Notes: generated from the letters alone by a model not told the origin. A DNA stretch of 64,000 nucleotides from Streptomyces sp. NBC_00459 (GCF_036013955.1 NZ_CP107903.1:4712001-4776000); one strand, 5' to 3'; shown: positions 31,297 to 42,142, counted from the first letter of the stretch. A program made the numbers and translations.

Positions 31297-33132
31297 TCAG
31301 CAGCCACCGGGGTCAGGAACCGGGGTTTCCTCAACCGGGCCAGGATCCACGGGAGTTGGAGTGACCGGGTCCGGGTCCGGATCTGGGACCGGAGCCGGGT
31401 CGGGGTCCGGGACGGGAGTGGGGTCGGGGTCCACGGGAGTGACCGGGGCCGGGTCGGAGGCAGGATCCACCGGAGTCGGAGTGACCGGGTCCGGGTCCGG
31501 GTCCGGGTCCGTGACAGGAGCGGGGTCCGGCACCGGATAGGCAGGATCCACAGGAGGCTCGGAAACCGGCGGTTCCGGCGTCTCGACCACAGGGGGTTCC
31601 ACAACAGGCGGCTCCGCAACAGGGGGTTCGACCACAGGAGGTTCCACCACCGGAGGCTCCGCAACAGGGGGTTCCACAACAGGCGGCTCCACCACCGGAG
31701 GCTCCGCAACAGGGGGTTCGACCACAGGGGGTTCCACGACCGGAGGTTCCACCACAGGGGGTTCCACCACCGGCGACACCACAGGGGGTCCCACAACAGG
31801 CGTCTCCGGAGGCACAGGTGCCCCAGGTGTCTCGCTCACCGGCGGAACCGGCTGCTCTTCGACCGGAGGTTCCGGCACCGAAGGCTCAGCCTCGACCGGC
31901 GCAGCGGGAGCAGGCACCGGCGACGCACCCGTACCCGTACTCGCGCCAGTCCCCGTCCCCGTACCACCACCACCGTCACCGGTACCGGTCCCCCGAGCCA
32001 CCGCGACCACCGACGCGACCCGCACCCCAGCCGACACCCGACCCGGCACCGGCATCGGTACCGTCACCGGACTTGCCTTCAGCGGCAGAGGCATCGTCGC
32101 CGGTACGTCCGCCACCGGCGCCACCGGCTTGCCCGCCAGCGGAACCGGGGGCCGTTCGTGCAGTTCGACCTGCGGAGAGGTGAGCACGACGGTGAGCACG
32201 ACGGCCGCTGCCGCGGCCCCCGTGCTCAGCGCGAGCGCCTTGGGCACCTTCGTGCCACCGGCCACGGCATGACGCACCGCGTGCACCGCGTGCAGCACGC
32301 CCCCACCGGCATGCCCGGCCGCCGCGGAGGCCGCGGTCGACGCTCCGACGGATCCCGCCGCGAACGACAGCAGGTACTTCCCCGTGCCACCCACCAGCAG
32401 CACCAGCAGGGCCGGGCCGACGAGCGCGGGCAGCCGGTCGTTCGTGCGCATCAGCAAAGCGAGTCGGTGACGGCAGTCGTCGCAGGTGTCGGCGTGGGCG
32501 AGGATCTGGTCGGACTGGCGGCGGGTCGCGGTGCCGCGTACGTACGCGGGCATGCGGACCCAGTACGGCTCGCACGCCGTGTTGTCCGGGACGCCGGGCT
32601 GCTCGCGCAGGAAGGCCTGCCGCATGCCCTCGCGGGCACGGTGGAGGAGTACCGCGGTGGCGCCCTCCTTGGTGCCGGTGCCGATCTGGGGGCCGATCGC
32701 CGCCAGGGGCTGGCCCTCCGCCTCCGCGAGCCACAGCGCCTTGACCCAGCGGTCGGGGAGTTGGCCCAGCACCCGTACCAAGAGGTCGACCGAGGAGACC
32801 TGTTCGGCGGGGTCGTCCACGTGCCGGCCCTGGGACACGACCCGTTCCGCGCGTTCCGGCCCGTCCTGCGGATCCTGCGGGGTCTCGCGCGCCGAGTTGC
32901 TGCCCACGGTGGCCGCCAGGTGCCGGACCGTCGTCATCAGGTACGCGGGCACGTTGTCGATCTCGTGCCCCGCCGACAGGCGTCGCCACACGCGGAAGTG
33001 CGCCTCGGCGACCAGGTCTTCCGCGGCCCAGCTGCTCTTGGTGAGCGAACGCGCATATGCGACGAGACGCGGTTGCTGCTCCTCGTAGATGCGGGCGTAC
33101 GCGTCGGTCGCGGTGGCGGTGTTGTCAATCAT
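31297..33132 (-). CDS. ECF sigma factor fused to zinc-finger, membrane and Pro-rich tail
   Basis: A 611-residue protein. Residues 10-75 are sigma region 2 (YARSLTKSSWAAEDLVAEAHFRVWRR) and 115-175 are region 4 (GQLPDRWVKALWLAEAEGQPLAAIGPQIG). A zinc-finger-like anti-sigma motif, H213-x3-C217-x2-C220 in HADTCDDC, follows. Hydrophobic segments lie at about 235-262 and 298-318. From 320 to the end the protein is low-complexity: first Pro/Val, then PPVVEPPVAE repeats, then DPDPDPVTPTP, ending PGGC. Such sigma factors with a built-in anti-sigma-like module and membrane anchor are known in actinobacteria, but the 290-residue Pro-rich exterior tail is extreme. Its likely target is the lysyl-oxidase-like gene next door. 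Confidence 0.85.
   Translation of the reverse strand: MIDNTATATDAYARIYEEQQPRLVAYARSLTKSSWAAEDLVAEAHFRVWRRLSAGHEIDNVPAYLMTTVRHLAATVGSNSARETPQDPQDGPERAERVVSQGRHVDDPAEQVSSVDLLVRVLGQLPDRWVKALWLAEAEGQPLAAIGPQIGTGTKEGATAVLLHRAREGMRQAFLREQPGVPDNTACEPYWVRMPAYVRGTATRRQSDQILAHADTCDDCRHRLALLMRTNDRLPALVGPALLVLLVGGTGKYLLSFAAGSVGASTAASAAAGHAGGGVLHAVHAVRHAVAGGTKVPKALALSTGAAAAAVVLTVVLTSPQVELHERPPVPLAGKPVAPVADVPATMPLPLKASPVTVPMPVPGRVSAGVRVASVVAVARGTGTGDGGGGTGTGTGASTGTGASPVPAPAAPVEAEPSVPEPPVEEQPVPPVSETPGAPVPPETPVVGPPVVSPVVEPPVVEPPVVEPPVVEPPVAEPPVVEPPVVEPPVAEPPVVEPPVVEPPVAEPPVVEPPVVETPEPPVSEPPVDPAYPVPDPAPVTDPDPDPDPVTPTPVDPASDPAPVTPVDPDPTPVPDPDPAPVPDPDPDPVTPTPVDPGPVEETPVPDPGGC
31575..31806 (-). repeat. 18-bp-period coding repeats in the sigma factor tail
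   Basis: This stretch encodes about a dozen copies of the hexapeptide PPVVEP/PPVAEP. Degenerate DNA units such as GGGGGTTCCACAAC recur at 18-base steps and would be prone to slippage and length variation. Confidence 0.8.
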
Positions 33133-33337
33133 GGGCAGGAACGCTCCAGTTACCTGCGGATGGGGCATTGGGGATGAGTTTGTAAGGCTAGATGACAAAA
33201 AACTCAAGTAATTACAGAAGGTGACGCACGTCACATGGGGTAACTCCCGTATCGGCGTAATGGCCGGGCACTCCCGGAGGTCGAGAAGGCAGCTCGGCAC
33301 AACTGGCCCAACGCCTCACCCCGACGGGAAGACGATC

Positions 33338-33751
33338 ATGTACAGAACCCTGGAGCAGTCCGCACGCGCCCGCCTGATAACCCCCGGTTACCAGGAGCTT
33401 CCACTGGTCGTCACTCTGCGCTACGACTCCGCCGACCCGCTCGCCGTCCACATCGACTTCCCCATCGAGGTCTCGGTCGACGGCGAGGCGGTGACATGGA
33501 CCTTCTCCCGAACGCTGCTGGACGAAGGGCTGGACAACCCGGCGGGGATCGGCGAGGTCCACCTGTGGCCGTGCGGCTCGACGCGCACGGTCGTGGAACT
33601 CCACTCGCCGTACGGGCTGGCCGTTGTCCGGTTCCGCACGGCGCAGCTCCAGCGCTTCCTGCATCGCTCGTACGGGGTCGTCGCGCCCGGCATGGAGGAT
33701 CTGGGGCCGATGGTCGAGCAAGGGCTCGCGCTACTGCTCGGCGGGGTCTGA
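33338..33751 (+). CDS. SsgA-like sporulation/cell-division protein (SALP)
   Basis: A 137-residue protein of the SsgA/SsgB family, unique to sporulating actinomycetes. It has the family core (LRYDSADPLAVHIDFP) and the signature WTFSRTLLDEGLDNPAGIGEVHLWP, followed by LQRFLHRSYGVV. SALPs help place septa and control wall remodelling during sporulation by acting on FtsZ and penicillin-binding proteins. The ATG at 33338 follows GGGAAG. It stands alone between the sigma factor, with which it is divergent, and the two-component system. Confidence 0.88.
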   Translation: MYRTLEQSARARLITPGYQELPLVVTLRYDSADPLAVHIDFPIEVSVDGEAVTWTFSRTLLDEGLDNPAGIGEVHLWPCGSTRTVVELHSPYGLAVVRFRTAQLQRFLHRSYGVVAPGMEDLGPMVEQGLALLLGGV

Positions 33752-33818
33752 ACTCCGCACAGGCCGCCACTCGGTTCACTCACAGCGGCCCCACAGCTTC
33801 CTCGGGAATGCTCGGCGC

Positions 33819-34585
<767 letters not shown>

Positions 34586-34589
<4 letters not shown>

Positions 34590-36106
34590 CCCGTATCCGG
34601 GTGTGGCGGCGGCAGCGGTCGCTGCGGACCGGTCTCGTGCTGTTCATCTCCGGCACACTCGTCGTCGTCTGCACGGTCATGGCGCTCGCCACGGTCTACG
34701 TCCAACGCGCCTATCTGCTGGGCGACTTGGACCAGCGCGTCACCGACGCCGCCAATCGAAGTCAGGGTGGTCTGCAGCGCCGGACGGGCAGCGCGACCGA
34801 CCTCGGCTTCCTCAACGAGCGCGGCCAGCCCGCCGGCACCGTCGCCGCACGTTTCTCCGGCGAGGGGAGCGACGCGGAGGTCATCGCCGCCGAGGTCGTC
34901 ACCGCCGACGGGCTTCAGCGCACCCTCACCGCCGCTCAGCGCGCCGCCCTCGACGGGATCACGACGGACGGGTCCCTGCACACCCGCACGATCCCGGGGC
35001 TCGGCACCTACCGCGTGACGGCCATCGGCGGCGACGGGGTGCCCGTACTGGCGGGGCTGCCCATGGGCGACGTACAGCGCATGATCAACCGACTGGTGGT
35101 GGTCGAGGCGGCCATCGCCGTCGTCAGTCTCGGGGTGGCGGGGTGTGTCTCGGCGGTCGTCATACGGCGTCGGCTGCGGCCCCTCGACCGGGTCGCCGCG
35201 ACCGCCGTCGAGGTCTCGCGGGTTCCGCTGGACCGGGGCGAGGTGGCCGGGCTGACGCGGGTCCCGGCCTACGACACCGACCCCGGCACCGAGCCCGGGC
35301 AGGTCGGCGCCGCCCTCAACCGGATGATCGACCACGTCGAGTCCTCGCTCGCGGAACGGCAGCGCGGCGAGGTGCGGATGCGGCGCTTCCTGGCCGACGC
35401 CAGCCATGAACTCCGTACGCCGCTCGCGTCGATCGCCGGATACGCCGAGCTGATGAGCGGCGGCGAGGTGGTGCGGGGGCTGGAGCCGGACCAGGCGTGG
35501 CGGCGGGTGTCGGCGCAGTCGGCGCGGATGACCGGGCTGGTGGAGGATCTGCTGCTGCTCGCCCGGCTCGACGAGGGGCGGCCGTTGCGGTCGGCCCCGG
35601 TGAACCTCGCGACGCTGGTCGCCGAGGCGGTGTGGGACGCGCGGGCCGCTGGTGCCGACCACGACTGGCAGCTGTCGCTGAGGCTTGGGGGCCCGTCGAC
35701 GCCGGCGACGGTCGTGGGGGACGCGGAGCGGCTGCACCAGGTGGTGGCCAACCTGTTGGCCAACGCGCGCGTGCACACGCCCGCCGGTACGAGGGTCACG
35801 GTCGTCGTGGAGGCCACCGACACCCACCGCGTGATCCGGGTGCGCGACGACGGCCCCGGTATCCCGCCCGCCCTCCTCCCGACGGTCTTCGAACGCTTCA
35901 CCCGGGCCGACGCGTCCCGCTCCCGAAGCCGCCCGGACCGCGATGGCGACGGCGGCGGCTCGGGCCTCGGGCTGGCCATCGCGACGGCGATCACCGAGGC
36001 GCACGGCGGCCGGATCGACGTACGGAGCGAGCCCGGCGGTACGGAGTTCACGGTGACACTGCCGACGGCCGAGAGCCCTTCCTCCTCCACCTCGGACAAA
36101 CGCTAA
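34586..36106 (+). CDS. Sensor histidine kinase of the adjacent response regulator
   Basis: A 506-residue HAMP-type histidine kinase. Transmembrane segments lie at about 15-37 and 171-193, with a 130-residue extracytoplasmic sensor domain between them. A HAMP linker is followed by the H-box DASHELRTPLASIAGYAE (His274) and the ATPase boxes LHQVVANLLANARVHTP, RVRDDGPGIP and GSGLGLAIATAI. The TTG start overlaps the TGA of the regulator (TTGA). The sensor has no recognised ligand-binding motif. Together with the regulator it forms a standard MprAB/CseBC-like pair; the nearest candidate target is the DUF3500 gene 170 bases downstream. Confidence 0.88.
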
Positions 36107-36276
36107 GCAGCTCCACAGAAAGCCAGTTCGGACGCTGTGCGTACGCCCTTCAGGGAGCCCTTTCCGACCTCCGCGCGAGGTCCGTTTCAGCCCTGCCTCA
36201 GTTCGCTGGACCAGGGTTGTCGACGTGCGGCCGGCCGGTCACTGGGGACGCGGCCACGACGAAGGGAACCAGCGCG

Positions 36277-37635
36277 ATGACCGAGCACGAGACCGGGGAG
36301 TTCGGGCAGACCGGGGAGTCCACGGCGGCGCCCGGGACCGGACGTCACGCGCTGGCGGACCGGCGCAACTTCATGCGCAAGGTGTTCTTCGCCAGCGGTG
36401 CCACGGCCGTCGCGACGATGGGCGGCGCCGGCGCGTGGACCGCCCTCGCGGACGACACGACGGGCACGGCGACGGCCGACGCCTCCGCCTCTCCTGCTCC
36501 CAGCGGGGCGCCGAGCGGCGGCCCGGGCGGCGGTACCGGGGGCGGCCCCGGCAATATGACGATCACCGAGGACTTCTTCGGCCTGACCACCGACGGCAAG
36601 CGGATCGACGACCTCTTCACGATCCATTCCACCAAGGTCGCCACCGCCCCGGTCATCACCGCCGCGAACGCCTTCCTGGCCGGACTGACCGACACCCAGA
36701 AGTCGTCGACGCAGTTCACCGTCCACTCCACGGAGTGGAGACTGTGGAGCAACATCGACTCCTACGAGCGTCAGGGCGTCTCCCTGGCAGATCTGACGGA
36801 TGATCAGAAGGCCCTGGGCACCGCCCTGTTGAAGGCCGCTCTGAGCGCGGACGGCCTGGAGACCACGGAGAAGATCCGCAGGATCAACCAGGCGGCCGGC
36901 GAGGCGATCGACAACACCACCGCCTTCAATGAGGACGCCTACTACTGGACGGTGATGGGCACCCCGTCCGCCACCGAACCCTGGGGTTTCCAGTTCGACG
37001 GTCACCACCTGGTCGTCAACTACTTCGTGCTCGGCGACCAGGTCGTGATGAGCCCCTGCTTCTGGGGTTCGGAACCGACGTCCATGGAGATCGACGGAGA
37101 GACGGTCACGGTCTGCCACGAGGAGGTCGTGGCGAGCCTAGCCTTCATCAACTCCCTCACGACAGCACAGCAGTCGGTCGCCATCGAGTCGGCGACCAAG
37201 TCGAACGAGTCGATGAAAGCGGGCGCGTTCTCCGACAACACGGTGCAGGCGTACACCGGTCTGCGCGGCAACGCGCTCAACGCCGCGCAGCGGAAGAAGC
37301 TGCTCGGCATCGTCGAGGCCTTCGTCGGCCGCGCGAAGGCCGACGCGGCGAAGGTGACGATGTCCGAGGTGGGCAAGCACCTCTCCGACACCTACGTCAC
37401 CTGGGCCGGCGGCACCGCCGACGACTCCGCGTTCTACGTCCGCGTCCACAGTCCCGTCATCTGGATCGAGGTCGACTGCCAGGCTCCGGGCCCGCTGGCG
37501 GGCGCGTACGGCGCCACACAGGGGAGTGGCGCGACGCAGAAGCACGTCCACTCGATCCTCCGTACCCCGAACGGCAACGACTACGGAAAGGAGCTCCTCA
37601 GGCAGCACTACCTGACGTCGTCCCACCACCACTGA
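36277..37635 (+). CDS. DUF3500-domain secreted protein (Tat-like signal)
   Basis: A 453-residue protein. Residues 1-27 are a polar lead, then DRRNFMRKVFFASGATAVATMGG looks like a Tat signal (RRNFM). A Gly/Pro/Ser-rich linker near 70-90 leads to the DUF3500 domain, about 95-450: TTEDFFGLT-like start, QFTVHSTEWRLWSNIDSY, GFQFDGHHLVVNYFVLG, and an end GNDYGKELLRQHYLTSSHHH. The GFQFDGHHL and RVHSPVIWIE blocks are the hallmark of DUF3500. Its activity is unknown. The ATG follows AAGGGA. Being next to an RR-HK pair suggests it is under its control. A perfect terminator follows. Confidence 0.85.
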   Translation: MTEHETGEFGQTGESTAAPGTGRHALADRRNFMRKVFFASGATAVATMGGAGAWTALADDTTGTATADASASPAPSGAPSGGPGGGTGGGPGNMTITEDFFGLTTDGKRIDDLFTIHSTKVATAPVITAANAFLAGLTDTQKSSTQFTVHSTEWRLWSNIDSYERQGVSLADLTDDQKALGTALLKAALSADGLETTEKIRRINQAAGEAIDNTTAFNEDAYYWTVMGTPSATEPWGFQFDGHHLVVNYFVLGDQVVMSPCFWGSEPTSMEIDGETVTVCHEEVVASLAFINSLTTAQQSVAIESATKSNESMKAGAFSDNTVQAYTGLRGNALNAAQRKKLLGIVEAFVGRAKADAAKVTMSEVGKHLSDTYVTWAGGTADDSAFYVRVHSPVIWIEVDCQAPGPLAGAYGATQGSGATQKHVHSILRTPNGNDYGKELLRQHYLTSSHHH

Positions 37636-37650
37636 GTTCTCTCTGTCATG

Positions 37651-37688
37651 GCGATGGCCGCACCCGTGTTCACGGGTGCGGCCATCGC
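37651..37688. terminator. Bidirectional hairpin terminator
   Basis: A perfect 18-bp stem (GCGATGGCCGCACCCGTG and its complement) with a two-base loop lies between the convergent DUF3500 and substrate-binding protein genes. Confidence 0.85.
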
Positions 37689-37710
37689 GCATGTGCGGGC
37701 GGGCTGAACG

Positions 37711-38670
37711 TCAGCCCAGGCCGGCCGACTTGAGCCAGGCCTTCGCGACGTCGAGCGGGTCCTTGCTCTCCAGCTGCACCTGGGAGTCCAGGTCGAGCAG
37801 GGCCTTCGTGTCGAGCTTGGCGGAGACGGCGTTGAGCGCGTCGATGCCCTCCTGCGAGAGCCCGCTCTTGTAGACCAGCGGCGTCACGTTCGCGAATCCG
37901 AAGAGGTTCTTCGGGTCCTGGAGAACGACGAACTTCTCCTTGGTGATGGTCGGGTCCGTGGTGAAGATGTCCGCTGCCTGCACGGTGTTCTTCTTCAGCG
38001 CGGCCTGGGTCAGCGGGCCGCCCGCGTCGAGGGCCTTGAAGGACTTGAACTTCAGCCCGTACACCGACTCCAGGCCGACCATGCCCTGTTGGCGGGTCTG
38101 GAACTCGGGCGAGCCGCCGAGGACCAGCTCCGGCGCGATGTCCTTGAGGTCGGCGAGCGTGGAGGTCGCGGTGAGGTTGTACTGCTTCGCGGTCGCCGCG
38201 TTGACCGTGACGGAGTCCTTGTCCTCGGCCGGCGACGACTCCAGCAGCGTGAGCTTGGAGTCGAGCTTGGCCTTCGCCGCAGCGTTCACGGTCGCAAGGG
38301 AGGTCTGCGCGGCCTTCGCGTCCAGGTAGGCCAGCAGCGAGCCGTTGTACTCCGGCAGGACGGTGATGGAACCGTTCTTGAGCAGGCCGTACGTGGTCTC
38401 ACGGCTGCCGATGTTGGGCTTGTAGGACACCTTGATGCCCTTGGCCTTCAGGGCCTCGCCGTAGATGTCGGCGAGCAGGATGCTTTCGGCGAAGTTGTTG
38501 GAGCCGACGACCACGGTGTCACCGGCTGCCTTGTCGCCGGCGAGCGGGTCGGACGTGTCGTCGGACGAGGAGGAGCATCCCGCCAGCAGGACCGTCACCG
38601 CCCCGAGGGCGACGACCGCCGCACCTGGGTGGTTCCTGAGGGACCTGCTGCTGTGGGCGTTGGTGGTCAC
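37711..38670 (-). CDS. Glycine betaine/choline-type ABC substrate-binding lipoprotein
   Basis: A 319-residue lipoprotein of the OpuAC/OsmF family. The lipobox LLAGC lies at about residues 29-33, followed by a Ser/Asp spacer. The binding domain begins DTVVVGSNNFAESILLADIYGEALKAKG and carries IGSRETTYGLLKNGSITVLPEYNGSLL, a typical quaternary-amine binding core. It ends with AKAWLKSAGLG. The GTG at 38670 (VTTNAHSS) follows GGGAA and is chosen over the upstream frame. Its permeases and ATPase are not adjacent; matching components lie at 46081-48634, 7.4 kb away. Confidence 0.85.
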   Translation of the reverse strand: MTTNAHSSRSLRNHPGAAVVALGAVTVLLAGCSSSSDDTSDPLAGDKAAGDTVVVGSNNFAESILLADIYGEALKAKGIKVSYKPNIGSRETTYGLLKNGSITVLPEYNGSLLAYLDAKAAQTSLATVNAAAKAKLDSKLTLLESSPAEDKDSVTVNAATAKQYNLTATSTLADLKDIAPELVLGGSPEFQTRQQGMVGLESVYGLKFKSFKALDAGGPLTQAALKKNTVQAADIFTTDPTITKEKFVVLQDPKNLFGFANVTPLVYKSGLSQEGIDALNAVSAKLDTKALLDLDSQVQLESKDPLDVAKAWLKSAGLG

Positions 38671-39028
38671 GGTTCCCGTTCCGGGCTTGGGGGTTGATGA
38701 AGACTCAAACACTCAGCCCTGATCCAATCCAGCCACTTCTTGATCAGTCAAGGGGAACCTGGTTACCGATTGACTTCGATCCGTGATCACTTGCGGGAAG
38801 CCCTCGCATACCGCTTCGTGATGGATTCTTGACTTAGGGCGACGCGCCCGCCCGTTCGAAGACGGGATAGTCTCGCCGGAGTTGGCGTCCGTCACAGCAG
38901 TCGGCGGGGGCCACAGCGGTGTGCGGGGGCCGCTTCCGTATCGTTCATATTCGGACACGTGCGCGCAGCAAGTCGGCATGCACGCGAACGCCTTTGCACG
39001 CCTGCAACACCTTCTTGAAGGAGGCCCG
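38671..39028. other. Intergenic region between divergent SBP and conservon
   Basis: These 358 bases hold the promoters of the substrate-binding protein (leftward) and the conservon (rightward). No gene is supported. The first half is AT-richer than its surroundings and has several TGATC-containing runs; no clear inverted repeat was seen. Confidence 0.5.
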
Positions 39029-42000
39029 GTGTCCACGAAAGAGGTGGACGCGTCCCCCCGGTCGGCATCCTCTGCACCGGTACACACGCGCCGGGGCCTG
39101 CGGGGTTTCGCCGACCGATGGCCCTTCCGGCGCAAACTGAACGTACTCGTCGGTATCCCGCTGACGGTGATCGCGCTGCTGCTGACGTACCTCATCGTCG
39201 ACCTGGTGCAGGAGTCCGAGCGCGCGGAGGACGCCGCCCAACTGGTGCGCGCCAGCGCCGAGGTGGCCCGACTGGTCGCCGATCTGCAGGCCGAACACCG
39301 GCAGGCGATCCTGCTCTCGGTCCGATACGAAGCGGAGTCCGACGCCGGCACCCCCTCCACCACGCTCTACCGGCAGGCGCAGTCCGCCGTGGACACCCAG
39401 GTGCGGACGGTCGTCGACGCCTTCGGCGACCGGCTGCCGGACACCGAGGTGCAGGCGCTCAGGGACGTCCAGGGCCTGGCGGGCCTGCGGACCACCATCG
39501 AGCAGGGCTATCTGCCCGCCACCAACATCGACCCGGCGTACTCGGGTGCGGCCGACGGACTCATCGACGGCCTGAGCCTGGACCGCAACGCCGCCCTCGC
39601 GACCACCTTCACCGGTAACCTCCTCGACTCGCTGCTGCGCGCCGACGCCGCCCACGGCGCCTACGAGACCGGCGTCTTCTCCGCGGGGACCCGCGACAGC
39701 AACGCGCTCATCGAGTTCACCGGAGCGGTCGGCTCCTACGAGCTGTTCACCTACCAGGCCGAGCGGTTCGCCCGGTTCGCCGACGAGGCGCAGACCGACG
39801 AGTTCGGCGGCATCGAGCACAACTCCTGGCAGGCCACCATCGGCCGGCAGTACGCCGAACTGGCCGTGGACCCCAGCGCGTTGCAGGCCGAGTCCAAACA
39901 CGAGATCCAGGTGGCACTGCGGGCGGCCATCGTCTCCTACCCCAACTACCGCGCGCAGGCCGGGACCCGGCTGGACATCTCCACCTCGCTCATCGACCAG
40001 ATCGCCGACCGGGCCGACGACAGCGCCACCAGCGCCAAGTGGCGCGCGGGCCTGTTGCTGAGCCTGGCGCTGTTCGGCTTCGCCCTGTGGATCGCCTTCT
40101 CCATCCTGGTCCGCCGCTCCGTGGTCCGCCCGGTGCTTGCACTGACGGGAGCCGCCCAGGAGGTCGCCGACGTGGCGGGCCGTGAGCTCGCCCGCGTCGC
40201 CGACGACGACGCCGAGGAGTCCGGCTCCCCGCGGCTGCGCCGGCTGCCGGTCACCGCGGACGACGAGATCGGCGAACTCGCCCAGGCGTTCAACAACGTG
40301 CAGACCACCGCCGCCGCGCTGCTGGAGCGCCAGGTGCACAGCCGGCGCAACGTCGCCGAGATGTTCGGCAACGTCGGTCGTCGCGTCAGCAACCTGACGA
40401 CCCGTCAACTCGCGCTCATCGACGCGGTGGAGCGCGGCGAGACCGACCCGGCACTGCTCGAACGCCTCTACTCCATCGACCACATCGCGGTCCGCCTGCG
40501 CCGCAACGCCGACAGCCTGATGCTGCTGGCCGGTATCCGCGAGACCGTGCTGGAGTCCGGGCCGATCGCGCTCACCAACGTCGTACGTGCCGCGCTGGGC
40601 CAGATCGAGGGCTTCCAGCGGGTACGGCTGCGTGCCGCGACCGAGGCCATGGTGGAGCCCGAGATCATCGGCGACCTGACACTGATGATCGCCGAACTCC
40701 TGGAGAACGCCGTGTCGTTCTCGCCTGCGGACAGCCTCGTCGAGGTCGTCGTCGGCTCCGACCACGACAGCGCCTCGATCATCGTCTCGGACCACGGCCT
40801 GGGCATGAGCGCCGAGCGCCTCGCCGAGGAGAACTCCCGCCTCGTACGCCGCGAACGCCTCGACGTCGTCCCGACGAAGGTGCTCGGCCTGTTCGTGGTC
40901 GGTGCGCTGGCGCGCCGCTGGGACATCGACGTCACCCTGTCCCGTACCCCGGGCGGTGGTGTGACGGCCGAGGTGCTGATCCCCTCGACGCTGCTCCTGA
41001 CGGAGAGCGAGGCGGCATCGGCCGGCCGGCTCGGCTCCGCCGACGTGCCCGCCCCGCCCGCCGCGCTCGCCGCTCCGTCGGCCCCCGCGGCCGGCCCCTC
41101 CCCGTCGTCCTCGGTCCCGTCCACGGTCCCGTCCTGGGCCACGAACGACGACGAGGCGACCGCCCTCCCCCGCCGGGTCCCACGCCGCGACGCGCCCCCC
41201 GGCGAGCAGGAGATCGAGACCCCGCCCTCGACGACCGACACCGGGGCGCCGCTGCCCTCGGCGACCGCACTGCCTTCGACGTCCGGCCCCAAGCACCTGA
41301 CGGACCCGGCAGGCGACACCGCCGCGACCGTGACAGGCGCCTCCGCCGACACCGACACGGCCGGTCCCTTGGTCCTGGCGGGCGATACCGGTTCCACCAG
41401 CCGTACGGCTGCGGCCGGTTCCTCCGGCCACTCGGCCGAGACCGGCCTCTCCGTCCGTACGACGAACTCCGCATCCCTCGGCGTCTCCGCGCGGCCCGGA
41501 GCTCCGGCCACCGCCGGGGCCGAGCCAGGGGGTGCCGCTCCCCTGTCGGGTTCGGCGGCCCACGACGGCCTGTCCGACGGGGCCGGAATCCCGGCGCCCC
41601 GAGCCTTTGAGCCGACGCTCCACACCCGCACGGAAGACGGGCCCGAGAGCGGCATCGCCCGTAGGGCGAGCGGTCCCGGTGAGTCCGGCCGCGGGGCGGA
41701 GCGGGTCGCGGGCGACCACGGCGCCACGCCGTCTCCGCGCGACCGTACCGGCGGCCCCGCCGGGGCCGACCCGTTCGCCGTCGGTCCCGACGGCTCCCGT
41801 CCGCTCCGTCGACGGGTGCGCGGAGCGACCCTGCGGACGCCCGTCGACGCCGGCGCCCAGCAGGCCGCGCGACAGGCCGCCCGCCCCGCCGACGCGGACG
41901 CCGTACGCGATTCGCTGGAGGAGTTCGAGGCGGCGGTGGCGCGCGCGCACCGTGACACCGGCGAACGCCCTCGCCCCGCCGAGGACCTGGCCGCCCGCCG

Positions 42001-42142
42001 GAACGAACACCGGCACGACCACCGTCCCGACGCCTCGCCCGACCCGACCGACCCGACCGACCGGACAGCGCCGTCCGACCCGATCACCGTCGGGGACACC
42101 CCGCACCACCAGAACCACCTTCCGGAAGGAGCCGAGCAGTGA
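39029..42142 (+). CDS. cvnA: Conservon sensor-kinase-like protein CvnA
   Basis: A 1037-residue membrane sensor, first of four conservon genes. Segments at about 37-58 (LNVLVGIPLTVIALLLTYLIV) and 346-366 flank a 285-residue extracytoplasmic nitrate/sulfonate-sensor-like domain. A HAMP-like part and a histidine-kinase-like ATPase follow (NVAEMFGNVGRRVSNLTTRQLALIDAVE, ELLENAVSFSPADS, DHGLGMS, GVTAEVLIP). The last 350 residues are disordered, rich in Pro, Ala, Ser and Thr. CvnA proteins do not carry a normal response-regulator partner and signal through CvnB-D instead. The GTG at 39029 has an AAGGAGG site. Start and stop overlap the next gene by four bases. Confidence 0.85.
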   Translation: MSTKEVDASPRSASSAPVHTRRGLRGFADRWPFRRKLNVLVGIPLTVIALLLTYLIVDLVQESERAEDAAQLVRASAEVARLVADLQAEHRQAILLSVRYEAESDAGTPSTTLYRQAQSAVDTQVRTVVDAFGDRLPDTEVQALRDVQGLAGLRTTIEQGYLPATNIDPAYSGAADGLIDGLSLDRNAALATTFTGNLLDSLLRADAAHGAYETGVFSAGTRDSNALIEFTGAVGSYELFTYQAERFARFADEAQTDEFGGIEHNSWQATIGRQYAELAVDPSALQAESKHEIQVALRAAIVSYPNYRAQAGTRLDISTSLIDQIADRADDSATSAKWRAGLLLSLALFGFALWIAFSILVRRSVVRPVLALTGAAQEVADVAGRELARVADDDAEESGSPRLRRLPVTADDEIGELAQAFNNVQTTAAALLERQVHSRRNVAEMFGNVGRRVSNLTTRQLALIDAVERGETDPALLERLYSIDHIAVRLRRNADSLMLLAGIRETVLESGPIALTNVVRAALGQIEGFQRVRLRAATEAMVEPEIIGDLTLMIAELLENAVSFSPADSLVEVVVGSDHDSASIIVSDHGLGMSAERLAEENSRLVRRERLDVVPTKVLGLFVVGALARRWDIDVTLSRTPGGGVTAEVLIPSTLLLTESEAASAGRLGSADVPAPPAALAAPSAPAAGPSPSSSVPSTVPSWATNDDEATALPRRVPRRDAPPGEQEIETPPSTTDTGAPLPSATALPSTSGPKHLTDPAGDTAATVTGASADTDTAGPLVLAGDTGSTSRTAAAGSSGHSAETGLSVRTTNSASLGVSARPGAPATAGAEPGGAAPLSGSAAHDGLSDGAGIPAPRAFEPTLHTRTEDGPESGIARRASGPGESGRGAERVAGDHGATPSPRDRTGGPAGADPFAVGPDGSRPLRRRVRGATLRTPVDAGAQQAARQAARPADADAVRDSLEEFEAAVARAHRDTGERPRPAEDLAARRNEHRHDHRPDASPDPTDPTDRTAPSDPITVGDTPHHQNHLPEGAEQ

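Noticed and set aside
31575..31806. Repeated units that might be taken for a CRISPR array
   Set aside because: The units are contiguous 18-base coding repeats without spacers and lie inside an open frame.
30070..33177. Plus-strand frame with Arg/His-rich repeats (NRRLRNRGFDHR type)
   Set aside because: It is the antisense reading of the Pro/Val/Glu repeat tail of the sigma factor.
38945..42118. Minus-strand frame of more than 1000 codons opposite cvnA
   Set aside because: It has no domain, is rich in Gly/Arg/Val, and is a shadow of the conservon sensor gene.
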